Shown here piece by piece: positions 8,782 through 17,108 of a stretch of DNA of 64,000 nucleotides (position 1 is the stretch's first letter; every line of letters begins with the position of its first letter). The notes beneath the pieces are model-generated. The model saw nothing but the letters and a program-made list of their open reading frames with translations, was not told the DNA's origin and did not search any database. The DNA lies in the NCBI GenBank assembly GCA_002067205.1, contig MVQL01000244.1:411370-475369 (forward strand), in the 5' to 3' direction. This DNA comes from Pelotomaculum sp. PtaB.Bin104. Its GTDB lineage: Bacteria; Bacillota; Desulfotomaculia; Desulfotomaculales; Pelotomaculaceae. The translations under genes were made by a program, and so were the position numbers.

Positions 8782-9717
8782 GTGCCTAGTGAAAGGAATA
8801 ATACTACTCCAATGGAGCTGGCCACGCTGCAACATTGCCGGCTCTGCCCACGAAGTTGCAAAGTGGACCGGCTGCATGGAGAAACCGGCTTCTGTGGGGC
8901 AGGAGCTTGCGCTACAGTAGCCCTGGCCTCACGTCATTACTGGGAAGAGCCGTGCATTAGCGGTACAAAAGGATCAGGCACAGTGTTCTTTTCCCGGTGC
9001 AATCTGCGCTGCGCATTTTGCCAAAATAACCAGATCAGCTGGGAAGGAACGGGTAAAGACTTAAGCTTTGAAGAACTGGCTCAAGTTTTCATACGCCAGC
9101 AAGCCAGTGGAGTACACAATATAAATCTGGTCTCCCCCACCCCTTATATCCCGCTCATTGCCGCCGCCTTGCGGCAAGCCAAAAAAAAGGGCCTGGCTAT
9201 CCCGGTCGTATACAATTCCAATGCCTTTGAAAGTATAGGCGGACTTCGCCTCCTGGAGGGTCTGGTAGACATTTTCCTACCTGACCTGAAGTATGTCCAG
9301 GATGATCAAGCGCTACGCTATAGCGGGGTAAGAGGATACTTTCAGGCGGCTACCTCCGCCGTATTGGAAATGCACCACCAGGTGGGAACACTAACTCTGA
9401 ACAAGCAGGGTCTAGCCCAGCGAGGCTTGATAATCCGCCACCTGGTCCTGCCAGGCCAGGTCGGCGCAGCTCGGCAAATTTTGCAGTGGATACAAGCAAA
9501 CCTGCCTCTTGAAACTTGGGTTAGCATTATGGGCCAATTTGTGCCCCTCTGGCAATCCAGCCGGTACCCTGAAATCAACCGCCGCCTCTACCCGTCTGAA
9601 TACAATGCAGTGCTGGACTTTTTCGAGACTACCAGCCTAAAGAACGGCTACTGTCAGGATTTATCATCAGCAATAGAAGATTACGTGCCGATGTTTGATT
9701 TAAGCGGCCTGGAGTGA
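8782..9717 (+). CDS. Radical SAM protein, pyruvate formate-lyase-activase-like
   Basis: About 311 residues. An N-terminal Cys cluster (CRLCPRSCKVDR, then GFCGAGAC) precedes the radical SAM CxxxCxxC motif in SRCNLRCAFCQNN near residue 70, so it belongs to the COG1313 type of PflA-related proteins. Most of these have no assigned substrate; the extra cysteines could hold an auxiliary cluster. An in-frame GTG at 8734 is possible, but the GTG at 8782 has AAGGAG eight bases upstream and is preferred. It ends 16 bases from the convergent rlmH. No glycyl radical enzyme is encoded nearby, so a PFL-activase role is not supported by context. Confidence 0.83.
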   Translation: MPSERNNTTPMELATLQHCRLCPRSCKVDRLHGETGFCGAGACATVALASRHYWEEPCISGTKGSGTVFFSRCNLRCAFCQNNQISWEGTGKDLSFEELAQVFIRQQASGVHNINLVSPTPYIPLIAAALRQAKKKGLAIPVVYNSNAFESIGGLRLLEGLVDIFLPDLKYVQDDQALRYSGVRGYFQAATSAVLEMHHQVGTLTLNKQGLAQRGLIIRHLVLPGQVGAARQILQWIQANLPLETWVSIMGQFVPLWQSSRYPEINRRLYPSEYNAVLDFFETTSLKNGYCQDLSSAIEDYVPMFDLSGLE

Positions 9718-9733
9718 AACTAGGGGACCCATT

Positions 9734-10216
9734 TTAATGATGGTAAGGTTCACCTCTGTTTATTTTAAACCACCGATAAAGCTGCTCCAGTAAGATCAAC
9801 CGAAATAGCTGGTGGGGGAATGTAAGCCTCGAAAAAGATATGCTCAGGTCGGCTCGCCCCAAAATTTTCGGAGATAGTCCAAGTGAACCACCAATAACAA
9901 TAGTGATATCACTCTCCCCCGCCAGGGCCAATTTATTTAATAAGCCTGCCATTTCTTCGGAAGAACGCATTTCCCCTTTTGCATCTAACGCGATTAAAAA
10001 CGAATCAGCCCGCAGACGATGAAGCAGCCGCGCACCTTCTTTTTCCTTGACTTTTTGTTGACCGGCAATAGATAGGTTTTCTGTAAACCGCTCATCCTCC
10101 ACCTCGTACAGATCTATTTTCGCATAGGCGGACAGCCTTTTTAGATATTCTCCCACGCCTTCTAATAAATATCTTTCCTTTAAACGTCCAACTGTCAGAA
10201 TCGTGATATGAAACAT
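9734..10216 (-). CDS. rlmH: 23S rRNA (pseudouridine1915-N3)-methyltransferase RlmH
   Basis: A 160-residue SPOUT-class methyltransferase, the usual length for RlmH. It carries the trefoil-knot SAM-binding segment DITIVIGGSLGLSPKIL near residue 105 and the invariant C-terminal RLILLEQLYRWFKINRGEPYHH, whose YHH end contacts the 70S ribosome. It methylates pseudouridine 1915 in helix 69 of 23S rRNA. It lies 52 bases downstream of murA on the same strand. Confidence 0.96.
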   Translation of the reverse strand: MFHITILTVGRLKERYLLEGVGEYLKRLSAYAKIDLYEVEDERFTENLSIAGQQKVKEKEGARLLHRLRADSFLIALDAKGEMRSSEEMAGLLNKLALAGESDITIVIGGSLGLSPKILGRADLSISFSRLTFPHQLFRLILLEQLYRWFKINRGEPYHH

Positions 10217-10268
10217 ATGACTATCCTAACCGACAATGCCCAACAGGGCACAGCTCTAAAATTATGCT

Positions 10269-11525
10269 CTACTTTCTCCAAATGGTTGCACCAAGAGAAC
10301 CCAGCTTTTCCTCCAGGTTATGGTATCCCCTGTCTATATAAACTGCGTTAAAAATTTCAGTTTCCCCTGTGGCCATTAGCCCGGCCACGATCAAAGCAGC
10401 ACCGGAGCGCAAATCAGTGGCCTTGACCTGGGCACCGTGTAATTCAGGGACCCCTTCGATCACAGCCATTCTTCCCTCTACCTTAATCTTCGCCCCCATG
10501 CGCTTTAATTCATTTGCCACCAGAAACCGGTTTTCAAAAATGTTTTCTATGATCATGCTGGTACCGGGTGCAGTGGAAAGCATTGCCATTAACTGTGACT
10601 GCATGTCAGTAGGAAAACCAGGGTAAGGCATCGTTTTAATATCAATTGGCCGGAGTGTGCGCTCGGCCTTCACTCTCAGGGTGTCCTCTTCTTCAAACAC
10701 ATCAACATTAGCCTCACGCAGCTTGGCGCTTAACGGCTCAAGATGGACAGGAATCAGGTTCTCTAAGGTAACATCACCACCGGTAGCGGCAGCTGCCACC
10801 ATAAAGGTCCCCGCCTCAATCCGATCAGGTATAATGGAGTAACGGCAACCAACTTCCAGGCTGGGCACGCCGTCAATTTTAACTACATCTGTACCGGCAC
10901 CCCGCACTCTTGCTCCGATAGAATTTAAAAAATTGGCCAGGTCGACAATCTCGGGCTCCTTGGCCGCATTTTCAATCAAGGTTTGTCCCACCGCAAGGCA
11001 TGCCGCCATCATAATATTTTCAGTCGCACCCACACTGGGAAAATCAAGATAAATCCTGGCACCCCTCAGCTTACCGGTGACAATGCCACTTACAAAGCCA
11101 TGCTCTGTGGTAAGCTCTGCACCTAGCCCGGCAAGACCTTTAAAGTGCAAATCCATCGGGCGCACTCCGATATTGCAACCGCCAGGCAAAGCTACCTTCG
11201 CCTGGCCGAACCTGGCCAGCACCGGCCCGAGTAGAAGATTTGACGCCCGCAGTTTTTTAACCAGATGGTAGGGAGCCTCAACGTCCACTAAGTCAGATGG
11301 AACGATTTTAATCGTATCAACGTTTTCCCAGGTCGCCCTCGCGCCCATACTGTTTATTATCTCCATCATCACCCGGACATCACTGATGTTCGGGATATTT
11401 TCCAGTATAATTGTTTCCCGGGAAAGAATCGTGGCGCACAAAACCGCCAGCGAGGCGTTTTTTGCGCCGCTTATTTTTACACGCCCCCGCAGAGGTTTGC
11501 CTCCAGTAATAACGATTCTATCCAT
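10269..11525 (-). CDS. murA: UDP-N-acetylglucosamine 1-carboxyvinyltransferase
   Basis: A 418-residue enolpyruvyl transferase catalysing the first committed step of peptidoglycan synthesis (PEP plus UDP-GlcNAc). The catalytic, fosfomycin-reactive cysteine is present in ALPGGCNIGVRPMDLH near residue 115, and the N-terminal KISGAKNA substrate loop and C-terminal DLRSGAALIVAGL are conserved. Firmicutes carry two paralogues (MurAA/MurAB); which one this is cannot be decided here. The ATG at 11525 has TTAGGAGG upstream. Confidence 0.96.
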   Translation of the reverse strand: MDRIVITGGKPLRGRVKISGAKNASLAVLCATILSRETIILENIPNISDVRVMMEIINSMGARATWENVDTIKIVPSDLVDVEAPYHLVKKLRASNLLLGPVLARFGQAKVALPGGCNIGVRPMDLHFKGLAGLGAELTTEHGFVSGIVTGKLRGARIYLDFPSVGATENIMMAACLAVGQTLIENAAKEPEIVDLANFLNSIGARVRGAGTDVVKIDGVPSLEVGCRYSIIPDRIEAGTFMVAAAATGGDVTLENLIPVHLEPLSAKLREANVDVFEEEDTLRVKAERTLRPIDIKTMPYPGFPTDMQSQLMAMLSTAPGTSMIIENIFENRFLVANELKRMGAKIKVEGRMAVIEGVPELHGAQVKATDLRSGAALIVAGLMATGETEIFNAVYIDRGYHNLEEKLGSLGATIWRK

Positions 11526-11617
11526 AAGTCCTCCTAATATTCAACCATGAAAATTTCAACATATTTCCTAAAATTATTCGCTTTAAAAAAAAATATTCCT
11601 GCTTGACACAAATATTA

Positions 11618-12469
11618 TCAATTACATAATGAATATGCACACCACTCTTGCCACTTGAGATCAAACTCCTGAACATTAATCCCCATTGCTTTCTCCATGG
11701 CTTCGCTAAAATTATTCCCTTCACCCAGCTTATTAAACAATTCCATCAACGTGTCCTCACCATAGTTTTGCACAATATAAAGCACTGCGCTGAACGATTC
11801 GCTATACGCCTGTGCCTGGTTAGGCAGGTTGTCAAAATCATCCAGCTCACCTATTGAATAATGGCTCTGTCGTAATAAATCCGCTGTATTTCGGAAAACA
11901 AAACCCGTTAATTTATATTCCTCATACTGAGCCACTCCTTCGGTAAACCAGCGGGGGTAGTTTCCCCCGGTCAGATAATCCACTACTAGGTGAGTAAGCT
12001 CATGCGCCACGGGCCCGGAAGAAAAAAATGTTTCCTTTAATTTATCCATATCAGCGCCACCTGCCCAGGCACGCGGGGAAAGCACCCTGATTGTGCCGGC
12101 CCAATATACGCCCATTGCATTTTCCTTGGCATCCCAACCAAAGCTTTTATTCAACGCTTCCCGCGACGAATAGATAATCACAGGGATCCTGGTGCGGGGG
12201 GAATAATTAAAGTCTTTCATAACTGGATAATAAAAAAACTCTGTAGCTTCAAGTACCAGCTCTGCTTCGGCGCGGTTGCCCGGCATAAATCTGACCCGGA
12301 AATGTTCCGAGTAAATCTCTTCCGACCTCCAGTCTTTAAGCATCGTATAAACTTTTATAAATTCCCGGACAGTTCCATAACCATGGAATTTAACACCGGC
12401 TGGAATCTTACAAAGCAAGGCGATGAATAAAACCAGAGAGGCTGATATCACTTTTATTGCACTTTGCAT
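11618..12469 (-). CDS. Peptidase MA-like (gluzincin) domain protein, secreted or membrane-anchored
   Basis: A 283-residue protein with an N-terminal hydrophobic segment (VISASLVLFIALLC, residues 7-20) acting as a signal or anchor. The zinc metallopeptidase motif HELTH occurs in GPVAHELTHLVVDYL around residue 155, followed by WFTEGVAQYEEY, whose glutamate is the expected third zinc ligand. This arrangement is typical of the peptidase MA family of clostridial extracytoplasmic proteins, whose substrates are unknown. It is separated from murA by 92 bases. Confidence 0.82.
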   Translation of the reverse strand: MQSAIKVISASLVLFIALLCKIPAGVKFHGYGTVREFIKVYTMLKDWRSEEIYSEHFRVRFMPGNRAEAELVLEATEFFYYPVMKDFNYSPRTRIPVIIYSSREALNKSFGWDAKENAMGVYWAGTIRVLSPRAWAGGADMDKLKETFFSSGPVAHELTHLVVDYLTGGNYPRWFTEGVAQYEEYKLTGFVFRNTADLLRQSHYSIGELDDFDNLPNQAQAYSESFSAVLYIVQNYGEDTLMELFNKLGEGNNFSEAMEKAMGINVQEFDLKWQEWCAYSLCN

Positions 12470-12552
12470 ATCAATACCCCACTTATTTGACGTTATTTAA
12501 CTAGTCAATTATAAGACCAGGGTAAAGTTCTTCATAGCGGAAAATAATGCAT

Positions 12553-12598
12553 AAAAAAAACGAGGTTGCAATACTGCTGGAAACAGTTTGCAATCCCG
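12553..12598 (-). terminator. Intrinsic terminator after the TPR gene
   Basis: CGAGGTTGCAA / TTGCAATCCCG inverted repeat (wobble pairs allowed) with an inner CTG/CAG stem, followed on the minus strand by eight T residues. Confidence 0.85.
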
Positions 12599-12618
12599 TA
12601 AATTAGACAGTTGTAATT

Positions 12619-13209
12619 TTAATTTTGCCCTGAAAGCGTCTTCCACTCTTCAATTTTCTGCCTAGCCTTTTCCGCATCAATGCCTTCCTTGGCGAGCTCA
12701 ATGAACTTTTCCATTTCCTGAATACCTGCAGCATAGTCCTTTTTACTATTACCAAGGATAATTCCATAAAGGTAATGACCCTCTTTATGATTAGGATCAA
12801 TCGAAATTATCTCCTTAAGCTGAGCAATGGCGAGATCAGATTTATTGGAAAGGTAATACACGTATGACATGTCATAGCGGGCTTGAGTATTGTTTGGATC
12901 AATGACTAAAACTTGCTCAAAGGTCTTGACCGCCTGGTCCGGTTTTCCGTAACGGACGTAAGCCTCCCCTAATTCCATCAAAACCTCCGCATTACCGGGA
13001 TTTTCTTGAACCCTGGACTCAAGAGTGGCAAGTTGTTCCTGAAACGACTTTACATCCTGGGCTGTGCCTTGAGAAGAATCTGTGTTTACCGGCTGTTTTT
13101 GAAACAATCCGGCCAGCGGAATGACCAGGCCAATAGCGATTAAAACGGTTATAGTAATAAACACATATCTTTGAAACTTATTCTTTTTGACAGACTTTCT
13201 AATAAACAA
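12619..13209 (-). CDS. Membrane-anchored tetratricopeptide repeat protein
   Basis: About 196 residues: a basic N terminus (FIRKSVKKNKFQRY), one membrane segment (VFITITVLIAIGLVIPLAGLF), then at least three TPR units from about residue 75 to 180 (for example AEVLMELGEAYVRYGKPDQA and TQARYDMSYVYYLSNKSDLA). TPRs mediate protein-protein contacts, here presumably outside the membrane. I prefer the TTG at 13209, which has GAGGTG six bases upstream, over a longer in-frame start at 13260. Partner and function are unknown. Confidence 0.8.
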   Translation of the reverse strand: MFIRKSVKKNKFQRYVFITITVLIAIGLVIPLAGLFQKQPVNTDSSQGTAQDVKSFQEQLATLESRVQENPGNAEVLMELGEAYVRYGKPDQAVKTFEQVLVIDPNNTQARYDMSYVYYLSNKSDLAIAQLKEIISIDPNHKEGHYLYGIILGNSKKDYAAGIQEMEKFIELAKEGIDAEKARQKIEEWKTLSGQN

Positions 13210-13269
13210 AATCCTCACCTCATTTGTATTATAAGGATTACCATGGAAACTGACAAGCACTTTCAGATG

Positions 13270-13307
13270 GAAAACAAACGGCCGCCCGAATGTTATTTCG
13301 CACGGCC
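13270..13307 (-). terminator. Intrinsic terminator after the M23 peptidase gene, or between it and the TPR gene
   Basis: GGCCGCCCGAA / TTCGCACGGCC inverted repeat, followed on the minus strand by GTTTGTTTTC. It lies just after the M23 stop codon. Confidence 0.75.
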
Positions 13308-13321
13308 ACTGAATTTCTTAA

Positions 13322-14701
13322 TTATAAATAATTGACCGGGTTGCGCTGCTGCCCATTTATAATCACTTCGAAATGCAAATGCGGCCCGGTAGTACGTCCG
13401 GTTGTACCTGCCAGTCCAATTAACTGCCCCCGGTCGACCTGCTGCCCGGCGCTTACACTGATAGTCGAAAGGTGAGCATATCTAGTTACCATACCACCGC
13501 CGTGAGACACTTCTACGGTCTTCCCATAGCCGCTTTCCCAGCCGGCAACAATTACCGTACCTCCCGCGGAAGAAGTAATCGGACTTCCGTAACCGGCGCT
13601 TAAGTCTATCCCCTGGTGCATTCTTCCATCACGCATACCAAATGGCGAGATTACCCTCCCGGCACAGGGCCATTTCAAACGCGCAGAACCACCACGTGAA
13701 GCCAGCACCGCCTGAGAGCCCTTAGCCACTATCTCATTCACGGGCTCACAAACAATGTTCTGCTCACGAACATCCCTGCTGGCCTCATGACCGTTTTCTC
13801 TGGTGATGCGGTAAGTTACAACCCTTTGTCCCGGTTCACCCTCACGAATTACTTTCTTTTCACCTACTAGTAAGCTATCATCATTTTTTATCTCAATTTG
13901 ATATGGAATTTCTTCAGCTAAAGTTTCCTCCCTGGTTGCGATAACGTTAATTAGTGGTGCTTTTTGAATTATACTAATCAACTGTCCGACTTCTAGACGA
14001 TCAAAATCCAGCTCCGGGTTCGCTGACTGTAACTGCGACAGATTTATATTAAACTTTACTGTTATATCTCCGACAGTGTCTCCTTCCCTTACCGTGTACT
14101 GCTGGTTCTTACTCGTCCCGCTCAGTACAAGTTCTTTCGCAGCCTCGAGATTAACTAGTTCGTCAATATTTGCCTGGCTTGAAACCAGTTCAACTTCCTC
14201 CCTAAATTCCACATGCTCATCAGGGTTAGAGGGAAAGAAAGATTTCAGCCAACTGAGCAATAATTGCGCCTCATCATTTTTACTAAGAAATATTTTCGCC
14301 TCACCATTAACTACAACTGCAGTTCCTTCGGTTTTAAAGGATAAGGTCTCTGCCAAAAACTTTTCTACACCCTCTTGATCCAGTATTTTCTCCTCTTCTA
14401 CCCGGATACCCCGATAGGATACTTTTTCACCAATCAATACATCCATACCTGTTTGGTCAGATTTTAACTTAACTAGCTCACCCAGGGTTATTTTAGCATT
14501 TTTTTCATTTTCAACAACAGCCACTACCTTCCCGTCCACAACCACTGCACATGCGTTGTCTCCCCAAAGAGCATATGCGCTTAGCGCAATAAGAAAATAG
14601 ATTGCCAAGCCCATTCCTATTCGCTTAGCCATAGACTGCCTGGTAAACCATTGTTTATATAACCCTGGGAGGCGCCGCACTCCTCCATAGATAAGCGGCA
14701 A
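13322..14701 (-). CDS. M23 family metallopeptidase with LysM and G5 domains
   Basis: A 459-residue cell-wall hydrolase. The order is: membrane segment near residues 28-46 (GMGLAIYFLIALSAYALW), a linker of about 150 residues, a LysM peptidoglycan-binding domain (YTVREGDTVGDITVKFNI) near 200-245, a G5 domain near 250-325, and a C-terminal M23 endopeptidase with MHQGIDLSAGYGSPI and the zinc motif GPHLHFEV. The HxxxD and HxH zinc ligands are present, so it should be active, probably on peptide cross-links in growth or spore formation. The TTG start at 14701 has AAAGGAG upstream. Confidence 0.92.
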   Translation of the reverse strand: MPLIYGGVRRLPGLYKQWFTRQSMAKRIGMGLAIYFLIALSAYALWGDNACAVVVDGKVVAVVENEKNAKITLGELVKLKSDQTGMDVLIGEKVSYRGIRVEEEKILDQEGVEKFLAETLSFKTEGTAVVVNGEAKIFLSKNDEAQLLLSWLKSFFPSNPDEHVEFREEVELVSSQANIDELVNLEAAKELVLSGTSKNQQYTVREGDTVGDITVKFNINLSQLQSANPELDFDRLEVGQLISIIQKAPLINVIATREETLAEEIPYQIEIKNDDSLLVGEKKVIREGEPGQRVVTYRITRENGHEASRDVREQNIVCEPVNEIVAKGSQAVLASRGGSARLKWPCAGRVISPFGMRDGRMHQGIDLSAGYGSPITSSAGGTVIVAGWESGYGKTVEVSHGGGMVTRYAHLSTISVSAGQQVDRGQLIGLAGTTGRTTGPHLHFEVIINGQQRNPVNYL

Positions 14702-14880
14702 ACTGTTCAGCTCCTTTCAACTAAACTCTAACAACAATTAAGTAAAATGTCCTTATGAACAAAACAAGCTTAATTATAGCACAATTCAAAAGTACTGGTA
14801 AACCAGCATAATTATTGATAAAAACTTAAAAGTCGAAGTTATTAAGGAATTTTAACAGTATTTTAAAGTTACCAGCAGTC

Positions 14881-14909
14881 AAAAAAAAACCTCATCCCAA
14901 AGGACAAGG
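14881..14909 (-). terminator. Intrinsic terminator after the SCIFF gene
   Basis: CCTTGTCC-TTTG-GGATGAGG stem on the minus strand (two G-U pairs) followed by nine T residues, immediately after the SCIFF stop codon. It shows that the small gene is a discrete transcription unit end. Confidence 0.88.
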
Positions 14910-14916
14910 CCCCAAT

Positions 14917-15078
14917 TTAATTTGCAGCTTTTTTTGTACAAGCCTGGTTACCCACCGTACACGAAGTCTTGCAAGCAGACTGGCATGAGTTCTGGCATTC
15001 ACCACAGCCACGCCCATTGATACTGGACGGAAGACTGACGCTAGTTAATGTCTTAATATGCTTACTAATAATTACCAC
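14917..15078 (-). CDS. scfA: SCIFF six-cysteine ranthipeptide precursor
   Basis: A short frame of up to 53 residues containing SKHIKTLTSVSLP followed by the cysteine-rich core GCGECQNSCQSAC and KTSCTVGNQAC, six cysteines in 23 residues. This is the pattern of SCIFF (six Cys in forty-five residues), a nearly universal clostridial RiPP precursor in which a radical SAM maturase builds Cys-Thr thioether links. The usual neighbour, that maturase, is absent: the neighbours here are an M23 peptidase and a candidate small RNA. AAAGGAG lies at 15080-15086. There is no ATG: the GTG at 15078 is almost inside the ribosome binding site, while ATT codons at 15072 and 15069 are better spaced. Confidence 0.85.
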   Translation of the reverse strand: MVIISKHIKTLTSVSLPSSINGRGCGECQNSCQSACKTSCTVGNQACTKKAAN

Positions 15079-15188
15079 TCTCCTTTAAATATATTATAAC
15101 TGATCAGTTGGGCTGACGCAATAATCTAAAACATTATGTAAATTGAAACTCAATCGTAAAATTTTCTGAATTATTTCTAATATTATTA

Positions 15189-15217
15189 TTGACTTTATCC
15201 CCAAACCCTGTTATAAT
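15189..15217 (+). promoter_or_regulatory. Strong SigA-type promoter of a candidate small RNA
   Basis: TTGACT, exactly 17 bases, TATAAT on the plus strand. No plus-strand open reading frame of note follows before a terminator about 110 bases downstream. Confidence 0.8.
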
Positions 15218-15223
15218 TAAATA

Positions 15224-15335
15224 AAGTTTCATAATATTCTGGACTTTGGTCATTGATCTTTTTAATGATAATGTATTTGAAAACCCTCATTCCTCTCCTT
15301 TTCTTATCACCCGGTAACAACCGGGTGCTTTTTTT
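15224..15335 (+). ncRNA. Candidate small regulatory RNA, about 110 nt
   Basis: A near-consensus promoter and a strong intrinsic terminator (CACCCGGT-AACA-ACCGGGTG then a run of T) define a transcript of about 110 bases with no convincing coding frame. Its middle holds a pyrimidine-rich, probably unpaired stretch (CATTCCTCTCCTTTTCTT, near 15287-15305), complementary to purine-rich Shine-Dalgarno sequences; such C/U-rich loops are the seed regions of many Firmicutes small RNAs. The stretch includes an exact complement to AAAGGAGAG in the adjacent SCIFF leader. The family is not one I recognise and the function is inference. Confidence 0.55.
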
Positions 15336-15342
15336 GGTTGTA

Positions 15343-15397
15343 CCTGGCCGGTTTGTATTTACAGCCAGCTGGAAACAATCCTAGTAAACCGGCCAGG
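15343..15397. repeat. 12-bp perfect inverted repeat with 31-bp spacer downstream of aroF
   Basis: CCTGGCCGGTTT (15343-15354) and AAACCGGCCAGG (15386-15397). It lies between the aroF stop and the convergent small-RNA terminator. There is no T run directly after either arm, so it is not a typical terminator; it could be a transcript-end structure or a protein-binding site. Confidence 0.5.
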
Positions 15398-15443
15398 CAA
15401 TTTAGGACCAAAGCCACTATTTCTGATAGCTATCTGGAACAGC

Positions 15444-16472
15444 TTACATAACCATCTCTCTAACACCCCGCCCAACTGCAGCTGCCACTAATTTCAACTC
15501 TGCCATTAGACGCTCGAAATCTTCAGGGGTCAAGGACTGAGGACCGTCACAAAGTGCCTTATGCGGTTCCGGATGGACCTCTATAAGCAATCCGTCTGCA
15601 CCAGCCGCAACTGCCGCTCTGGCCATTGGGGCCACCAAACGCAGGTGCCCGGTTGCATGGCTGGGATCCACTATTACTGGAAGATGGCTTTGCCCTTTAG
15701 CCACAGGAACAGCGCTTAAGTCTAAGGTATTGCGGGTGGCATTTTCAAAGGTACGAATTCCACGCTCACAGAGGATTACCGATTCATTTCCTTCAGAAAC
15801 AACATATTCTGCTGCCATCAACCATTCTTCAATGGTCGCTGAGAGACCTCGCTTTAATAAAACTGGCTTTCCCGAGCGCCCCACTGATCGCAAGAGATGG
15901 AAATTCTGCATATTCCTTGCTCCAATCTGAATTATATCAACATATTTCATAGCTAATTCCAAACTCATCTGATCAATGACTTCAGTAACAGTAACCAAAC
16001 CGGTCTCTTCAGATGCCTCAGCCAGTAATTTTAAACCTTCTTCTTCTAAACCCTGAAAAGCGTACGGAGAAGTTCTTGGTTTAAAGGCACCACCCCGGAG
16101 TATGGCAGCTCCTGCCCGACGCACCTGGCGGGCGGCAGTAAGCAATTGTTCCCTACTTTCAACCGCACAGGGACCGGCGATAACAATCACTTCATCACCA
16201 CCGATGCTTACATCCTTAACCTTAACCACACTGCTTTCCCCTTTAGATTCCCGGCTGACCAATTTGTAGGGCTTCATTATCGGAACAATACTTTCAACAC
16301 CGGGCATTGTTTCTAAACCCAAGGAGCTGATAATCCTGCGGTCCCCTACCGCGCCTATGACCAGGCGGTTAACCCCTCGGATCATGTGAATCTCAAAGCC
16401 AAATTGCTCCAACCTTTGTTGAACAGAGTTAATTTGCTCCGGATCAGCTGATAAATTCATAACTACTACCAT
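15444..16472 (-). CDS. aroF: 3-deoxy-7-phosphoheptulonate (DAHP) synthase, AroF/AroAbeta type
   Basis: A 342-residue enzyme that condenses PEP and erythrose 4-phosphate, the first step of the shikimate pathway. An N-terminal ferredoxin-like regulatory domain of about 70 residues ([20 protein letters not shown]) precedes the TIM barrel with [33 protein letters not shown] and [12 protein letters not shown], the pattern of the AroAbeta group. The frame stays open 28 codons further upstream, but that segment is T-box RNA; the ATG at 16472 has GGGAGG five bases upstream. Expression is controlled by the T-box leader, so it should rise when an aromatic aminoacyl-tRNA is limiting. Confidence 0.95.
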   Translation of the reverse strand: MVVVMNLSADPEQINSVQQRLEQFGFEIHMIRGVNRLVIGAVGDRRIISSLGLETMPGVESIVPIMKPYKLVSRESKGESSVVKVKDVSIGGDEVIVIAGPCAVESREQLLTAARQVRRAGAAILRGGAFKPRTSPYAFQGLEEEGLKLLAEASEETGLVTVTEVIDQMSLELAMKYVDIIQIGARNMQNFHLLRSVGRSGKPVLLKRGLSATIEEWLMAAEYVVSEGNESVILCERGIRTFENATRNTLDLSAVPVAKGQSHLPVIVDPSHATGHLRLVAPMARAAVAAGADGLLIEVHPEPHKALCDGPQSLTPEDFERLMAELKLVAAAVGRGVREMVM

Positions 16473-16489
16473 TGTTACGCCTCCCATAA

Positions 16490-16625
16490 AATATAAAATA
16501 AAAAGCCTGCCACTTCCTAAAATAAGGACGAAAGTAGCAGACTTCCGCGGTACCACCCTAATAGACCATAACGGCCCACTTTTTATAGATACGGGATTGT
16601 CACTTTAAGATAATGTACACCAGGT
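16490..16625 (-). promoter_or_regulatory. Second T-box antiterminator/terminator module of the aroF leader
   Basis: The minus strand carries the canonical T-box core AGGGTGGTACCGCGG at 16545-16559, followed by a terminator with arms AGTCTGCTACTTTC and GGAAGTGGCAGGCT and then TTTTTATTTT. The UGGU of the bulge predicts pairing with a tRNA ending in A-CCA. Only about 80 bases separate it from the terminator of the preceding module, too little for a full stem I with specifier loop, so it is an extra gate rather than an independent T-box. Confidence 0.85.
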
Positions 16626-16941
16626 TATAATGTAAAATAAAAGCTTCTCGTCCCTCAGGGACAAGAAGCTTACACTTTCTCATTACCACCCTGGTTGGTT
16701 CATGAAAAATCACGACACCCACTCAGATAGAGTACGGGATAACAATCCGATTACCCACTTCCATATAACGTTGGAAGAATACGTCCAAGCCTAATTACCG
16801 CAAAGCGGTTTCAGCCGGCATCTCCAGAGAGAACTTCAACTAGTCATACCCTGGGAGTGCTTACAATCGGTGACACTCCCTCCCTGAAGGGTTGTTTCCA
16901 GTTTACTTTTCTCCTTCATTGGCTTTAAACTTATAATAATT
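16626..16941 (-). promoter_or_regulatory. T-box riboswitch (stem I, first antiterminator and terminator) upstream of aroF
   Basis: The leader starts with a GGAGAAAAGTA segment typical of the stem I base and GA motif, and continues to the T-box core CAGGGTGGTAATGAG near 16677-16691. A perfect terminator hairpin follows (AAGCTTCTTGTCCCT / AGGGACGAGAAGCTT, then TTTTATTTT, 16632-16671). The 3' side of stem I reads TTGAAGTTCTCTC near 16830; by alignment with known specifier loops the codon is most likely UUC (Phe), which fits the UGGU bulge (tRNA-Phe has discriminator A) and the aromatic pathway gene. The specifier call is tentative. Uncharged tRNA binding would favour antitermination. Confidence 0.85.
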
Positions 16942-16947
16942 ATTCTA

Positions 16948-16976
16948 ATTATATCACTAAAAAAAATAAATTTCAA
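16948..16976 (-). promoter_or_regulatory. Promoter of the aroF T-box leader
   Basis: On the minus strand TTGAAA, 17-base spacer, TATAAT; transcription would start near 16941, just before the T-box stem I. Confidence 0.75.
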
Positions 16977-17108
16977 ACACAAAATTTAAGCATTATTGGC
17001 CGATCAACACAAAATACTGACTTCCCCAAGCAATTTCCCTGATTCTCTTCCTTTTGCTCTTTTCTAAGCGTTCCAAAAACCGACCGGGTTCATACAGGGA
17101 CAATACCT

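Noticed and set aside
16473..16556. 28-codon N-terminal extension of aroF
   Set aside because: It translates the T-box terminator region, has no ribosome binding site of its own, and DAHP synthases of this type start at MVVVM.
16490..16625. Second T-box as an independent full riboswitch
   Set aside because: Only about 80 bases lie between the first terminator and the second core, too few for a stem I with a specifier loop, so it is treated as a second gate of one leader.
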